The notes under the pieces: generated by a model
Told to the model about the DNA's origin: nothing
Database searches by the model: none
Seen by the model: the letters and a program-made list of their open reading frames with translations, nothing else
Program-made: the position numbers and the translations under genes
NCBI RefSeq assembly: GCF_009389715.1
Contig: NC_052400.1
Location: forward strand, 21,855,674-21,919,673
DNA from: Phoenix dactylifera
Taxonomy: Eukaryota > Streptophyta > Magnoliopsida > Arecales > Arecaceae
Direction: 5' to 3'
Length of the DNA: 64,000 bases
Shown here: positions 1-14,000 of the stretch, piece after piece
How positions within the stretch are numbered: position 1 is the stretch's first letter
How the letters are laid out: every line of letters starts with the position of its first letter

Positions 1-2106
1 AGCCTTTTGGAAAATTATATATTGATGGAAGGCTTTATCGCTGATTTCAGAAACAACTGGTAGTCTATGCCTCTCACATTCCTAATTTCTGATCAACTCC
101 TTTAGGAATTCAAGGACTTGGCTGATTTCCTCTCCTCGATCCAACGTTAAAGACCACGTTATACAACTTGCTAGAAAAAAATTATAACATATTTTATGAT
201 TCTTCGTATTTTGAATTCCCACTTTTTCTCTCTTCACTAGCTCTCCAATGGGTAATCTGATGATTATGATTTTCTTATAAAAGATGATGACATAACTGAA
301 ATAGTAGGCTAATATTGTTTCAATACGGTTGTGCATGGAAGCAATTTACAAGTAAAAAAACAAAAAAACAAGTAGCTCAGAATTCCTGCATTTGCTCATC
401 TGCAGCTCGTTTCTACCGTGCAAGGATTACATGAAGAATCATCACTAGCTAAAAAAGATACACATATAGGAAAAATCTCACATATATAATTATATTAAGG
501 AAAAAGGGGGAAAAATCACCAGGGACAGTTTGGCAACTTCATTTAAAATGACCAACTAGGTCAAATGTGGGGTCATTTGGTCCCCAAATGCGAACGGAAT
601 AGGACGAAAGAGCATCCCGTGTGCGCGTGGGCCACTACGGAGACATCCCACGTGTCGACCTCATCCCCTCCCACTTCGTGTCCCCTCGCCCTCGCCGCTG
701 CCGACCTACAACAACCGCGCCTCGCTCCTAACCGCACGCTATCCCGATAACGACACCCAATGGGGTCCCACATCCTCAACACCTGATTCCCAAGCCGCAG
801 CCATCCCAACCTCTGATCCCAGCGTTTTAAGTTCTCATGTACCAAATCTATAGTTGATTGAAAGCTAGTAGCGGACTTTGCTGTTCTTCTTATAAAATCC
901 TGTGGAAGACAGTTTTACTAAAAAAAAAAAGCAAAAATTTTTATATACCTTTCAATCAAAAATCAATTATATATATATATATATATATAAAAGTCTAATG
1001 CAAAACTTATATGATTTCATATTAACGATACAAATTTTTTTTAAATCACTTATAGGATTAATCAGCTTGTTCAATAATTTAACAAGTCTACTAACAGATT
1101 ACTATTTTTTAGAATTTTTTTATTAATTTTTTTATATTTTTTAAAATTATTTATAAATAATTTTTATAATTTTTATTTTTTAATAAAAATAGAGCCGCTT
1201 TGTTTTCCTCTTTTTCGTTAAAAGAAAGAAAAAAAAAGAAGCTAATGTAGTACTTTTTATTACAATAAAGAGATGAAGCTAATCGAGCACAGCTTGCTGG
1301 ATTCTACGACTCTGTGTGCACAGAACAAGAGAGTTAGTTACAATAAAGGATGCTAATCATTGTGGAATTATTTGAGCCGTAATTGGAGGGTTTTGGGCGT
1401 GGGGGCAGGCGGGGTTAAAATTAATCAAGAAACAAAGAGCTGCCTTCGATGACTTTATAGGAGCCTGCAAGTTTAGAACCAGCACATCGACATCGATCCA
1501 GGGTAGATATGGTCAGTCTGGGATGGATTACGAGTGGAGTGCAAAATATATTTCAGTAATTTATACTATAGTTTTAGAGTTCCATTTTGATTAAGCCATT
1601 ATGGGTCAATTATACACGTGGATTAGGCACGGGATCTTCCTGATGACATGGTGGCGTTTTTTTAACTTTTTTGGGGTGATTTCAGTTGCTGTGGTTTTTA
1701 AATAAAAAGATACGGGTTCGGAGCCGTGTCGTGGCCTTGTTTGATATTATCCCGGTATTCCTTATTGCTTATCCTGTTAGTCGAAGTGGTGACAATTTAA
1801 CGCCACAATCTCGGCATTAACTCCTTGTCAGATCATAGTTTTTTTATTTAAATAAAGAACTCAGGAATCCATGGACCTGGGTACATGCCTCCCGTTGACC
1901 CAAAGCCACAGCAGATGAGCGGGAATAGATCTCACTTACTTCCCAAAAGGAGTACCTGCTCTCCAATTCCCAAATAAATAGATACATTTTTTTTTTTTTC
2001 AAAAAAGGAAAGCCCATGGGTTTAAGTTAGCTGAAGTCTTAGATATGTAACACAATTAGATGCCGACCCTTTCTCCTATTTCTCTTCAACTATGAACCAA
2101 GCTGGA
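1..2106. other. Intergenic DNA, no gene recognised
   Basis: I see no supported gene. Positions 560-830 form a GC-richer island with CACGTG/ACGTG-type motifs in otherwise AT-rich DNA. It could be promoter or CpG-rich repeat sequence, but the open frames there on both strands have no recognisable domain. A short TA repeat lies near 967-990 and a long AT-rich stretch spans about 1000-1190. Confidence 0.5.
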
Positions 2107-2581
2107 GGTACAAATGAGCCGAGCAGCTCGCAAGTTGCTCAAGCTCAATTTGACTATTACCGAGCTTGAATTAAGTTCTAGTAAATCAAACAGTTTTTTG
2201 AATCGAACTCAAATAGCAAAATACTCAACTCACAGACCTAATCGACTATATATACTTTTAATAATATTATATTTTATTTATAAAATTATAAATTTAATAT
2301 TTTAAAATATAATATTATGTAATATTTTGTTTTAACCATATTTTTTAAAAATTATCACCAATGCTCAAATTCGAGCTTGAACTCCAGCTCGAGTATGAGG
2401 CAATTAATATTTGAGTCAAGTCAAGTCAATCTCAAATATTATTATTATTTTTAATAGAGTCGAATTCGAGTTTGATATTAAAGCTTGATCAATTTCGAGC
2501 CAAATTTCGAATCCAAGTCTTTTGAATCAAGTCGAGCTCAAAAGCTTTTGGCTATTCGGCTCAGCTCGGCTAGATTACACC
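2107..2581. mobile_element. AGCTCG-rich foldback/MITE-like element
   Basis: The left end reads GGTACAAATGAGCCGAGC (2107-2124). The right end, GCTCGGCTAGATTACACC, is its imperfect inverted copy. The roughly 475-bp interior repeats AGCTCGA/CAAGCTTGA-like motifs around an AT-rich core and has no coding capacity. Terminal inversion, small size and related copies at about 3735-4275 and 52424-52865 support a non-autonomous DNA transposon. I did not find a clean target duplication, so the superfamily is unassigned. Confidence 0.55.
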
Positions 2582-3734
2582 GATGAATGAATGAGACATC
2601 GTACTCCAGCCAGCGAAGACCGCAGTCCTGTAAAAGCCACTAGAGTGGCTGCCACGCCACAAAGGTGGTGGGTCTCCGAGTAGATTCCCCTCATGCTTTG
2701 CGTCCATGGGGCCAAATTGGTGCGGCGTCCCTTACCATCTCTTTTGACACAAGAACAACGCGGCACCATCCGAATCGACAACAAATCTATGGCGCGCTGC
2801 AGATGCGGTTTAGGGATCCATCTCCACCGCCACACGTGCGATAGTGGACCTGTTGTGGAAAAAAGAAATCCGTAACACGCACCATTACCTGTCCCCCCTC
2901 ACTGTCTTCTAACAACCGAGCCATGTCGAGAAGGAACAGCAATGCTCCCCTCCCAGTGCATGAACCTGGTAAATGAGAAGTTTTACCTACCTGCCTTTCC
3001 CCTGTTGCAGTGGATTTGACTTGTCGAGAACACATACTTCTACCCTTTGCCGAAATCCAGCTTTCCCTGTGCGACGTGCACTCAGGCTATCTACAAAGGA
3101 TATCCACTGTCTCAGAAACAGACCTGTAATGAAAGATAAAGCAGATTCATCCCACAAGGCAACATTTTTCTTATTTATCATACAGTGAAACATGCTGCAA
3201 GCAGCGAGTATAGTGCTGTCACAACAAACATCTCAGGCAGTAATGCTGAAGAGAAGCTTCATGCGATGTTCGCTCTGGGTTCAAATCTTAAAGATGTTGC
3301 TCTGCAAGATTCAATGGTTGGATGTGGATTTCTGTGTGGATGCAGGGTGTCTGGATGCTAATAGATGCAAATGCAGAAGAATTGATGCCTTTTCTTTCCA
3401 AATGGACAAAATCAACAATTTGGGAACAACCTGATGTATGAGCAAAGGGTACACTATGTTTTACTGCCGATAATTTGGATACAGCAGACATGAGTTCGAT
3501 CCCACCCTCACCGAGATTTTTCGGCCAGGCTCTCATCCGTCTACGTTCTCAAAGAAAGACATTACAGGTCATCTTCACCAAATATCACTCTTCATCTGAG
3601 ATCATCCATATCTGAATTTGAACTAATCGGATATGCTCCTAGATTTTAACAGATGTAGCCATGTCTCTCTTCTCACCCTATCTATATTCACTTCTATCTT
3701 ATCTTCTCTGCCTCATCTTCCCTCTCCTCCACCT
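2582..3734. other. Intergenic DNA, no gene recognised
   Basis: Short open frames occur on both strands but none has a recognisable domain or a convincing splice structure. Positions 2575-3100 are moderately GC-rich and may be an old repeat or a gene remnant; nothing specific can be supported. Confidence 0.4.
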
Positions 3735-4102
3735 CGCGTAATCAAGTTGAGCTTGATCGAGCTTGGCTTCATATTGTTTTTGAGCCTGAATTTTAGCATC
3801 AGGCTCGATTTGCTTACTGTCTGAGAGAGCCAAATTTAACTTAATTTTGTCGCTTGAGCATTCAATCATCTTGATAGCTTTGAATTGAGCTGAAATCAAT
3901 TTGAGCTTGTATCAAGTTTGAATCGTATTTGATTCAAGCACAGTTCAAATTTGAATTTAGAAAGTGATTAAGATAATTAAATATATATTAAATATAATCA
4001 AATATATGATGAAATATATTATCGTTTTGTAAAGCAGAATAGTTTAACTAAGCCATCGAAGAAGCTTTCATACAGTAGTGCATATATATGTAAACTAGCA
4101 TA

Positions 4103-4187
<85 letters not shown>

Positions 4188-4275
4188 TAGTTTAACTTCA
4201 AGCTTGTGAACCAAGTTCAAGATCGGTTCAATTAATCTCATATTGTCTGTTCAAGGCAAGCTCAAGCTTCTCAGA
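3735..4275. repeat. Second AGCTCG-type repeat with central (TA)n
   Basis: Motifs such as GAGCTTGATCGAGCTTGG near 3745 and AAGGCAAGCTCAAGCTTC near 4255 resemble the element at 2107-2581. A pure TA microsatellite of about 75 bp (roughly 4110-4185) sits inside. The ends are too diverged to define precisely. I see no coding sequence. Confidence 0.4.
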
Positions 4276-5000
4276 TCAATTGATAACCCGTCTCCTCGGT
4301 CCTTCCCCTCCATTACTCCTTATCTCTGTTGGCCAACCAACCCCTCCAACACTCAACTCAATGCACGGAACACCAAACCATATTGGCTAATACCCATTGT
4401 TGTCCATCACTCCAGTGTCTCCTTCTCAACTTTCCTCCTCTCCTCTTATTCCCAACTCACCTCCTGTGAGTCACTTGAGATTGCTCTAGCCCAACTACCA
4501 ATGAGTTTGGTCAAAGAAGCCTTGACCTCTTAGCAGCCAAGTTTAGGGCCTCAATAATAAAGGCTGGCCTAACTGAACCATAGCCAACTCAATGTCCCCC
4601 TATATTTCAGTATGCTGTAGCCTCACAAATGTCGCTAATAAAGCCGTCTCTTTTGCATGTATATCTTGCACCTTAGTTGGCACATAAGCAGAAGTGCTAG
4701 CAGATGTGTGTTCGGTTGATTCTGTAGTTTGGTTATCAGAGCAATAAGTTGGTCATTCACTAACAATATTTTTAAGAAAGCCTAGACGCTAAAAGACACG
4801 TATAGAAACCAATTTTTGCTTTCTAGCAAGGTTACAAGGATTATGAACTGCCATGATATACAAATCCCATAAATTTTTGTGCTCGGGTATGTTGCAGGCA
4901 TCTGTACAAGCAACAGAGGAGATTAAGAACAGAGTCGCCACTAGATAGGCAACTGTATACACATTGTCAACTGTATATCATGAAAAATATTCTTGTGAAA
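4276..5000. other. Intergenic, probable 3' flank of the dioxygenase gene
   Basis: This lies immediately downstream of the minus-strand stop codon at 5001-5003, so its upper part probably holds the 3' UTR and polyadenylation site. The open frame at 4243-4533 on the plus strand has no recognisable domain and is not called as a gene. Confidence 0.4.
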
Positions 5001-8000
5001 TTAATCGTAAAATTCACCAAGGCGTCTCATAGAATACTCTCCGAAAGTCAGAGTTTCATTTGGTGAGACCAACTGCAGAGAAACTTGGCAATGAGCAAAA
5101 TAAAGGACACGAGTTTAAACAGAATGAGGAAGAAATATCCAATGACAAAGAATCTGGCTTATGAAACCCATTTCTTCATGAAAGAACAAAAACATCAATA
5201 AACACTTAAAGCAGTTTATCAAAACTGTGAACATGTTAGTGGTCACAGTTCAGGTGTTTGAGAAAGTAATTGTGCAAATTCAGAGGGGTTCAAATAAAGA
5301 AAAATGAGGTTTTCACTACAATATAATATTCATATCAGAAACATACTACAATATGATATAGCATGCTAATTAGCATGAGATTAAGGTTTTGATCACGCAC
5401 CTTCAGATGATGAGGTATCTCTTCAGGAAAGTTAAGAATCTCATCCCTGTAAAATAAATATTGTAAATTGCAAGCACTTAGTAATTAACCTGACCAGTTT
5501 AATTAAAACGGATCCTAAAATGTATCAGCATTATTTTTTACAAAGTTCAAACTTTGTGTATCAAAAAAAAAAAAATAATTTACATCTATATTCAACTAAT
5601 GTAATAGGTGCCATCAACCTCAGCATAGGAAACCTGTGAAAGCTCAGCCTGAACTGAGTGGTTGCTAGCATAGATTCAAAACTTAATTTGATAAATATAA
5701 AAGCCACTTTAGGAATAAGAGGCACATAGTTGTAAGTTCAGGTACAGTCCAAACTAGAAGAGCAGACCAGAACATGTAGACCACTTAAAATATTTGATAC
5801 ATTGTGTCATTCAGAACTTCCATGCATATAGCCATTGCATACCGTTCCAAGCTCACTGTAGAAGGTGTGAATCTATGCATATTTTATCACATACACACAG
5901 GACTTCTGAAAAGCCATTTGGTAAGTCAGAAAAACATACATTCAGAGAAATTCTGAAAGGCTGTTTGGTAAGTGGGGCTTTCATATTTCATGAGGTTTCC
6001 CATCGGTCAGACATTAGTATTGTAATGAAAGAAAATATTAGCAAGTCACGTCTATGACATCACAATCTATCGAAAAAAAAGACCCACCATTGGGACACAT
6101 ACATACATCATAGACAAATTGCTCTATAGTTTATCAAAAGAACTCACTTTTGAAAAACGCACACGCATCACAGACAATTGCTCTACAGTCCATCAAAAGA
6201 ACCCACTATTGGAACACATACACACACAAGGTATGACAAACCGTACTGAACCGAACAGTATAGAGCATATTGTATCGTACCAGCTCGGTACTGGTACGCC
6301 GTGCGGAGGACGTACTAATACTCCGTATGCCGAACTGGCCTCTGTATCAGACATACCCATACAGTAACAGGGTGGCACCGTTATAGAGCCCAGTACCGAG
6401 ACGACATACCTTATACACACATAACAGATAGATCACTATAGAGTCTGTCAAAAGAATCCATTATTGGAACACACACATATCACAGACTCGATTGCACATG
6501 CACATAACCGACAAATTGTTCTGCAGTCTTATCACATGAACCCATTATTAGAACACATCATACATAAATCGCTCTACAATCTATCAAAAGAATCTGCTAT
6601 TAGGACACATACATATTGATAAATCACTTTACAATCTATCAGAAGAACCTGCAAATGGAACACACACACATGCACACATACGCGTGCACATGCGCACATG
6701 CGCACACATGCACATGCACATGTGCACACACATAGAGTACTAGTGTTCGGAACCAATTGACCCAGACAAATCCATTTTATTTACTCAGTTTCAGGTCAAT
6801 AGTTCAACCACAGGTCACTCCATAGCTCATGACATCATAAACAGAAAAACGAATAAATATCACTAAATAGTAAAAAAATCTAAAAAATAAAAATAGCAGA
6901 AAATGAAAAAGTAAAACAATAATTCAATCATCTTATTTTTAAATTGGAATATAATATAAGAAAATATGTGAAACTCATTGATATTTTAATTTGTTAAAAA
7001 AATAAGGCTCTGAAAACATCCAAAAGAATAAACAAATATATTTTTTTCATTTTCTACAAAAGGGAAAAGGAACTTATTTTTTTTATTGAAAAAAGGGATT
7101 ATTCAAATATCACAACTTATTTAAAATTCTTCGATCTAATAATGGAGACAACATAAGTACAATAAATCATGATAATAAAACAAACATCAAGTCTTGGCAG
7201 CTGGGAGATTAGTAATTGTGCAAAGGTTCACTGGTTTGAAAATCAAGTTCATTATCATTTTTTCAGATTTTTATGCTCGTCTTTTGGCCTATGATCCAGA
7301 CCCCGATATGTGGAATCTGAGTTGTACTAACTGGGTCAAGCGGTTCAACCGTTGAACATTTTCTTTTAAAATAATTCCCAATTCCCTTGAGTTGTACCAG
7401 GTCGGGTGGGTCGACATGGTCGACCCGTCTGGGTCATAGAACACTGCAGAGTGCTTCTAAAAGGCCATTGGGTAAGTGGGACTCATATGCTGCTCTGATT
7501 TTCATATTTCATTAGGCAGCCCATAGGTTGGGCATTAGTAGTGCAATCAAATAAAACAATTAGAAAGTCATGTCTATGACATCGCAGACAAATTGCTCTA
7601 TAGTCTATCAGAAGAACGCGCCCCCACTCCAACAAAAATTGGAACATACCAGTCAGGTTGGATAAACAAGACAAAAGTTGAGCGTCCAACCCCATAAGCC
7701 TTTTCTCCTTTAGGTGCCTATCCAACAACTAAAAAACATAAGATAAAAGCAATAGGGATTTTAAGAAGGAAATGACCAGTTCATTTTTCTGATTGGTAAG
7801 TATAAAACTATGCAGTAAGAACAAATAATTGAAAGTTTGCCAATGCAATTTAATGAATAACACAGTTTGTTTAGTTCAATTTTGTCGAGTGTTGTAAATA
7901 GAGAGATAATTTTAACAATATATGGAGAAATATACACTAATATTCTCAAAAGAGTTCATAAATTCTCTGTATAGAATAAGGTATAGGCAAGTCAGAAAGA

Positions 8001-11000
8001 AATTGCCAACTCAACAATTTAAGCTGCTAATATGATATAAAACCCATTATTTGTATATTCTCAAAAGAGTTCAGAAATTCTCTATATAGAATAAGGTATA
8101 GGCAAGTTGGAAAGGAATTACCAACTCAACAATTTAAGCTGGTAATATGATATAAAACCCATTATTTGTTATGTATCCACAGGCTGCATAGAACTTTTTA
8201 CACAGTTTCATAAACAGATGTAGAAAAAGTTTTTTTTCAATAAGAAGAGTGTTGATGAATTGTCTTTCCTGACTGATACTGTAGTAAGTTAACTTCCTGC
8301 TAGGTATCAAAGCTGTTAATTCAGGTACCAATAATTTTCAGACTTGCTGAAGACATTATTGTCTCTCAGTAATATATGCAAAAATATGACTAATCAAATT
8401 AAGCACTCAACTGATACTGATATTGGCAGTTGAAAATTTACTTATATGAACATTAAGACATGATACTAGGGGGTCTGTGGTAGGTGGATAGAAAATAAAA
8501 GCATGCATGAGATTTTAGTATGCCAATTTATTTACTCTAATGCACACCAAAGACTCATAATGCAATCAATGGCAACTGATTAGGTTAAAAAGTATGATAA
8601 CTGATTCGGCTTAGAAGTGTGCAGAAAGATATCTGTTTTTTTGCCTCCTCTGGTCGTTCACAACCGTAATTGTATTTTACCTCTTCTTCTGAAAGTTAAT
8701 CAATGAAAGGGAAGAAACTTTCAGTAGAAAAGGATTACAATGATTAGAGTACCTGAACAGAATGTGGAGTTGCACAGAGACGACCTCTTGATAGTACATC
8801 TGCAGTGTCAGAAATTTGATATGCTATTTCATCTTCTCCAAAGACAACCTGATGCATCAAAGAAAAAGCAGTGTTACCAGGAAGCTAGAAATCATGGACA
8901 GCCAACACTTTTGGACTGAACAAAACCTGATTATCCAAGGCACTCCAGAAAGTGTCCTGTGTACATCTACCAAAAGTGTCAGCACTAGGGCCAGATTATT
9001 GGAGTGTCCATTCAAGCAAAGGACACTTTAGTGCAAGTTACAACATTTTAGCTTTCATCATGTAAGTCTTCACAACTCTAGTCAAGTATCACACCTTTTT
9101 CTTTGTTCTCTTTACGGTGTCATAGCACGAATACAATTTTTTTTTAAAAGGAGTACAATAAGATAACCAACTTAGCCTAGCACATTGAAATGTATGGAAG
9201 TGGCCTTTGTCAGTCCATGGCCCATGCCAGAAGTCAACATGACACTGAAAAGAAGATCAATTTCGAAACTAAACCTTGTAATTAGGAACTATTCTCCTAA
9301 TGCTAGTCTCGTCATGTAAATTACATACCTCAAAGTCAGTGCCAAGATACTAAACATCTATCATAATCCCAACAAACACTTAACAACAAAATACCCAAAT
9401 TGGTGGAGTGCATTTCTAGATACAGAATTAGATATCTATCAGGCAAACACTGCCAGCAAAGTTCATACTAGTCTGAAAATGGGAATGAAATATAGCATTT
9501 CAAGATTTACTACAGAAAGATTTCAGAAGGATTATGAATACACTCCAACATACCTAGTCTAAAAATGGGAATGACATAAAGAATTTCAAGACTTACTACA
9601 GAAATATTTTAGAAGGATTATGACTACACTCCTTTTTGTGGGACACAAACTTTGCAGCTAGTGCACCTCATGAAACATTGTGCACATTTATAAGCTCCTG
9701 CAACTATCAATAAAAGGAGGGCAGGAGAGGTTGCTTTGACATCCATAGGCACAAGTCAAGTGTTGGCAATCAGCAATATATATGATGATTTCACCATTTA
9801 CATCATACAGCTCAAAGGCCTAGTCTAAAGCAGTAAGATAGATTGCTATTAGGAAGTGAGAAAAGCAAATAAGTAGAGCGTGTCTTCAAACATATGCAGG
9901 CACATACATCAGTCCACACTCCACAGTTTGGCGGTTCATTTGGTTCATGCTGCAATTTGTGATCTATAATTCTCACCTATTCAATGAATTGGATTGACTT
10001 GGGTAGTATAAGTAAATGAACTTTCACATATTTTTATAATTTGATATCAAATTTTATCTTAAGTTATAAAAAGTTTGTTAACATGGTTTTGGTCTAAAAA
10101 TTATATAAATTAAATAACATATGAACAATTTCAGGAAGAATTAGAATAAAAGGACATGAAGATTTAGCATGTTTAAGAAATTAATATAGCAAACATTCAT
10201 ACAGGATTCCTAATTCTGTCATTCATCATCTTTTCCTGTTAAGCCCAACTAGATAGTGAACCGTGTCAGTTTCGACCAACATGCAGTTCACTTGTGATCA
10301 AGCAAATTAGAATAATTAAGCATCAAACGCTGCCAAGTTATGGCTGGATGAATATGAGAATTACCTGAAACAATTGCAGCAACATATTATCATAGGTTGA
10401 TAAAGTTGTGGCAATTTTAAATGGCTAATAATACTAGAGAAGGCAGGAAAATCAATATGCATTTCCCAAGTGATCAAGCAAATTAGAATAACTAAGCATC
10501 AGATGCTGCCAGGCTATGGTCAGTTGAAAATAAGAATTATCTGAAACAATTGCAGCTACAGATTATCATAGGATCGCTAAAATACTAGAGTGGGCAGGAA
10601 AATCAATATGCATTTCCCTAAGTTCCAAAAGCATTCAGCACTCCAAAATTTACATATGCAAAGTGCCGGTAAAGTGAGCAATGATAATATTATTGTCAAC
10701 TCACAAGATGTCTTTCCCCTTCACTAGCTCTTATAGTCTGAAAGAGTGAGGCAAAAAAATTTGCAGAAAAAATTCATCAAACTACAACTTAATGCCCAGG
10801 AACACAGATAAGTTAAAAAAAAAACTTTATTATCAATCAAAACTATATTCAACTCATAAAGCAAACCGCACATACTTATTGTGACAAGGTTTGATGGTTT
10901 AGCAGTCAAGGTTGTATCATAGGGCACATTAATTCTACATGGTTATCGGTGCTATTGAAAAGTAAAGAAGAAAGGTATACCATGTTGAACAACAATTTAT

Positions 11001-14000
11001 AAAGAATAAACAAAGATATTGATCCTATTTTTTTGGTCCACAATGTAAGCATATTATAACAGTGATATTGCGAAAAGTTAATCAGTCCATTCTCCAACAA
11101 CATCCTCTTTAGAAGAACAAGTAAATATACATGACACCTAGTTTGCAATTACACATCCATTGTTTTTGGAGAAAGAAAGAAAGTAAAAGCAAAACCTTAC
11201 TCTGACAATCTGATCATTTCGCATTCTAATATAAAGGCCAGCAGCACTATCTGGGCAAGTGATCTTTTCATTATTTCTCATATACATGCCACTGGTAAGA
11301 CCTGCAATAAAATTCTAATAAGAGAAATTAGAGTTTCAAAGACTCAATAATGATTGATATACTGGAACCGCTAATATATATCATGAAAGATGAGCTTGAA
11401 TAACAAAGAAAAGAACAATCAGAGCATACTAAATGTCATGAGTTTGTGATATACCTTTTGGCTTTTGCTAGACTAACAGAAAATACCATTATGTTAACCT
11501 AATTACATGCATGCTTTGAATGGATAACCTAGTAGAACTGAAATCAAATGTATGTTTAAATTCCGAATAAGGCACTAAACATAAAAGCAAAAAGTTATCA
11601 TCAAGCAGCACCAACAAAAACTTGACAACGATAAATAGCAGTTTTTCCCCTCTTTTTTCAGAGCTCTGGGCCAAAAAGCAGTGCTAATTTGGCATGCTTG
11701 TACTGGGCATGTGTATTATGGAGAGTTACAGTATAATTAAAAAGGGATGCTGATCAGGCACATGAATAAGGAGATTTTGAGATAAGAATCTGCTAACCAA
11801 CAAACATTGCCTAAATATGACTTAAGGAAACTTATGATCCAATGGACAACCAAAGTAAGCCTCCTACGAAGTCTTGCTCCATCAGCCAAACTAATAACAT
11901 CCCAAGAGCCCTCCACTTTCATATGAGAGAGAGTATACCTGCTGTCTGTAAGCTGCTATTAAGTGCATTACTTTCTGATTAATTAATTCTCTCTGAAGCC
12001 TGATCAGGCCAGACACTTCAAGTAGATTAAACCATCTTGAACCCTCATGGCCCTGCCTATGTTAAAAATTGCTGTCTATAGAACTTCAGTCAAAATTGAG
12101 GTTGATACTTCTAGAACATTTTTCTAAAGGCGAGGGGGGTGGGGGGTGGTCTGCAAAGCTTTTCAGTTAAAAAACCTGCATACAAGTTCACGAATGTCAA
12201 TCTATTCACTTTCTGAAAAGGTTTAGAAATTTTCCTCTTGAAAGGAAGCAAAATACTACAATATTATTGAGCAGATCCTCTAGCATCTTTCTATTTTCTC
12301 TTTTCACCTTCAAAATTCCAAATATCATTACAGATGGAGCTATTTTCACAACTCTCCCAACTTCTCAAGTGAGCCCAAACCACCCTATAAAATTAAACTT
12401 TAACCTAAAGGCAGTCACTAATGCTTACAAAATCATAAAACATGCGCATAGCCACCTGCCCCAAAAAAAAGAAGCTGACTAGCTTTTCTTTATCTGAGAA
12501 ACAGTAGGGGGTGCCCACCATGAGGGTTCAAATTCTGATTCTCCACTCGGGAGAGGGATGCCAACCAGCTGAGATAGGATTGGTTGGCTAAGAAGTTGAC
12601 TAGCTTACTCGTCATCCTTCAAACACAAAACTTAGTGGGTCAAAGATTCGATATTAAATAGAAGTAGAACGAAGTGCCATAGTGCTCAACTCTATGGACC
12701 ATGGTGTCAATTAAGCCAATGATACTATAATTTGTGGAAGCCCAGTCTATTCACTTTTACATTAAAAAAAAAAAAAAAACTCTACCATCTTATAGCCATA
12801 ACAAGATGACAAACAAGCTGAAGTTTGTCTTGTCAAAATTACAAAAATGAAGAAAATGAAAAACCTTTACACAGACTTATCTCCAAATTCAATATTAATG
12901 TTCTTTTTTTCCTTAACAAAATATTTACCAAGCAATGACTCCAAATAGTTGTTTCCACCAATGAAGTAATAAATGGATGCTAGAATGTCACTTTACATGA
13001 ATTTACAAGTTTTCTAAATTTTGGAAATACATTCCAAAAAGCTACGTATCAAAATAATGTCTCCATGTTTTCCTCTGCATTTGCTTACAAACTTATAGTG
13101 ATACATAACTGCATCAAGAATAGTCCTGGTTATAATAAAGTATAAACAATTAAGAAAAGTATATGATTCTCTAGAGTGATGATGCTTAAGAAATTGTATT
13201 ACCTGTGAGATGACAAAAATCAGTATGCCAGTCAGACCATGATGACATGGAGCAAGCACCTTCCTTAAATTCACTGAATAACAGCAAGAAATATTCCAGA
13301 AATAATGAACCAAAGATAAACTAATCCTATCTATGCATCCCTTAGTTTAGTTATGATCAATATATCAATATATACATATATATACCATGGAATATAGTAG
13401 TAGTGTCCGGAAACAACTTCAGGATTGGTTATGCAGTGTGGGACGTACTGATAATTATAACAACCTTGACATAATTATGCAAATTTATTATATCTATGAA
13501 AAGACAATCACCTCTGTTGAACTGGAAGGTAATACAGCAAACGACCTTTGTGGCATCTTGAACGTTGTAGTATGTGCTCAAAGTCTTCATTGCCATGCAT
13601 TTTTGCACCTTTTGATACTGGCCATTGTACATGAAAAGGTTAGATAACATCTAGATAATAATTTATTTTCTTCAGGAGCACTAATCAGAAATAGGCACGT
13701 AAAATCTTTAGAATTAATAATAAGCAAATAGGATTCATGCAGACATAAGGAAAAAGTGAGATATCAGTTTATATGGAATATGTTAACAGATTGCTTCCTG
13801 ACATTTTATGGGCATTTTTGGAAAAAGCTTGACACATGAGTTCTATGATCACAAGACATGAACACTATGTTTAACTTATCATCACAATATTTAAGAATGA
13901 ACTTGTGCATGTGCCCTCATACATAAAGAAGAAAGGGAATAAGCTACACACAAACGCATGCACCTGCAAGCAAGGATTACTGGGCTCCTATACCAGTTTT

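Noticed and set aside
13387..13647. Plus-strand 86-codon open frame
   Set aside because: It lies opposite exon 9 of the dioxygenase gene, whose phase and splice sites fit the minus strand.
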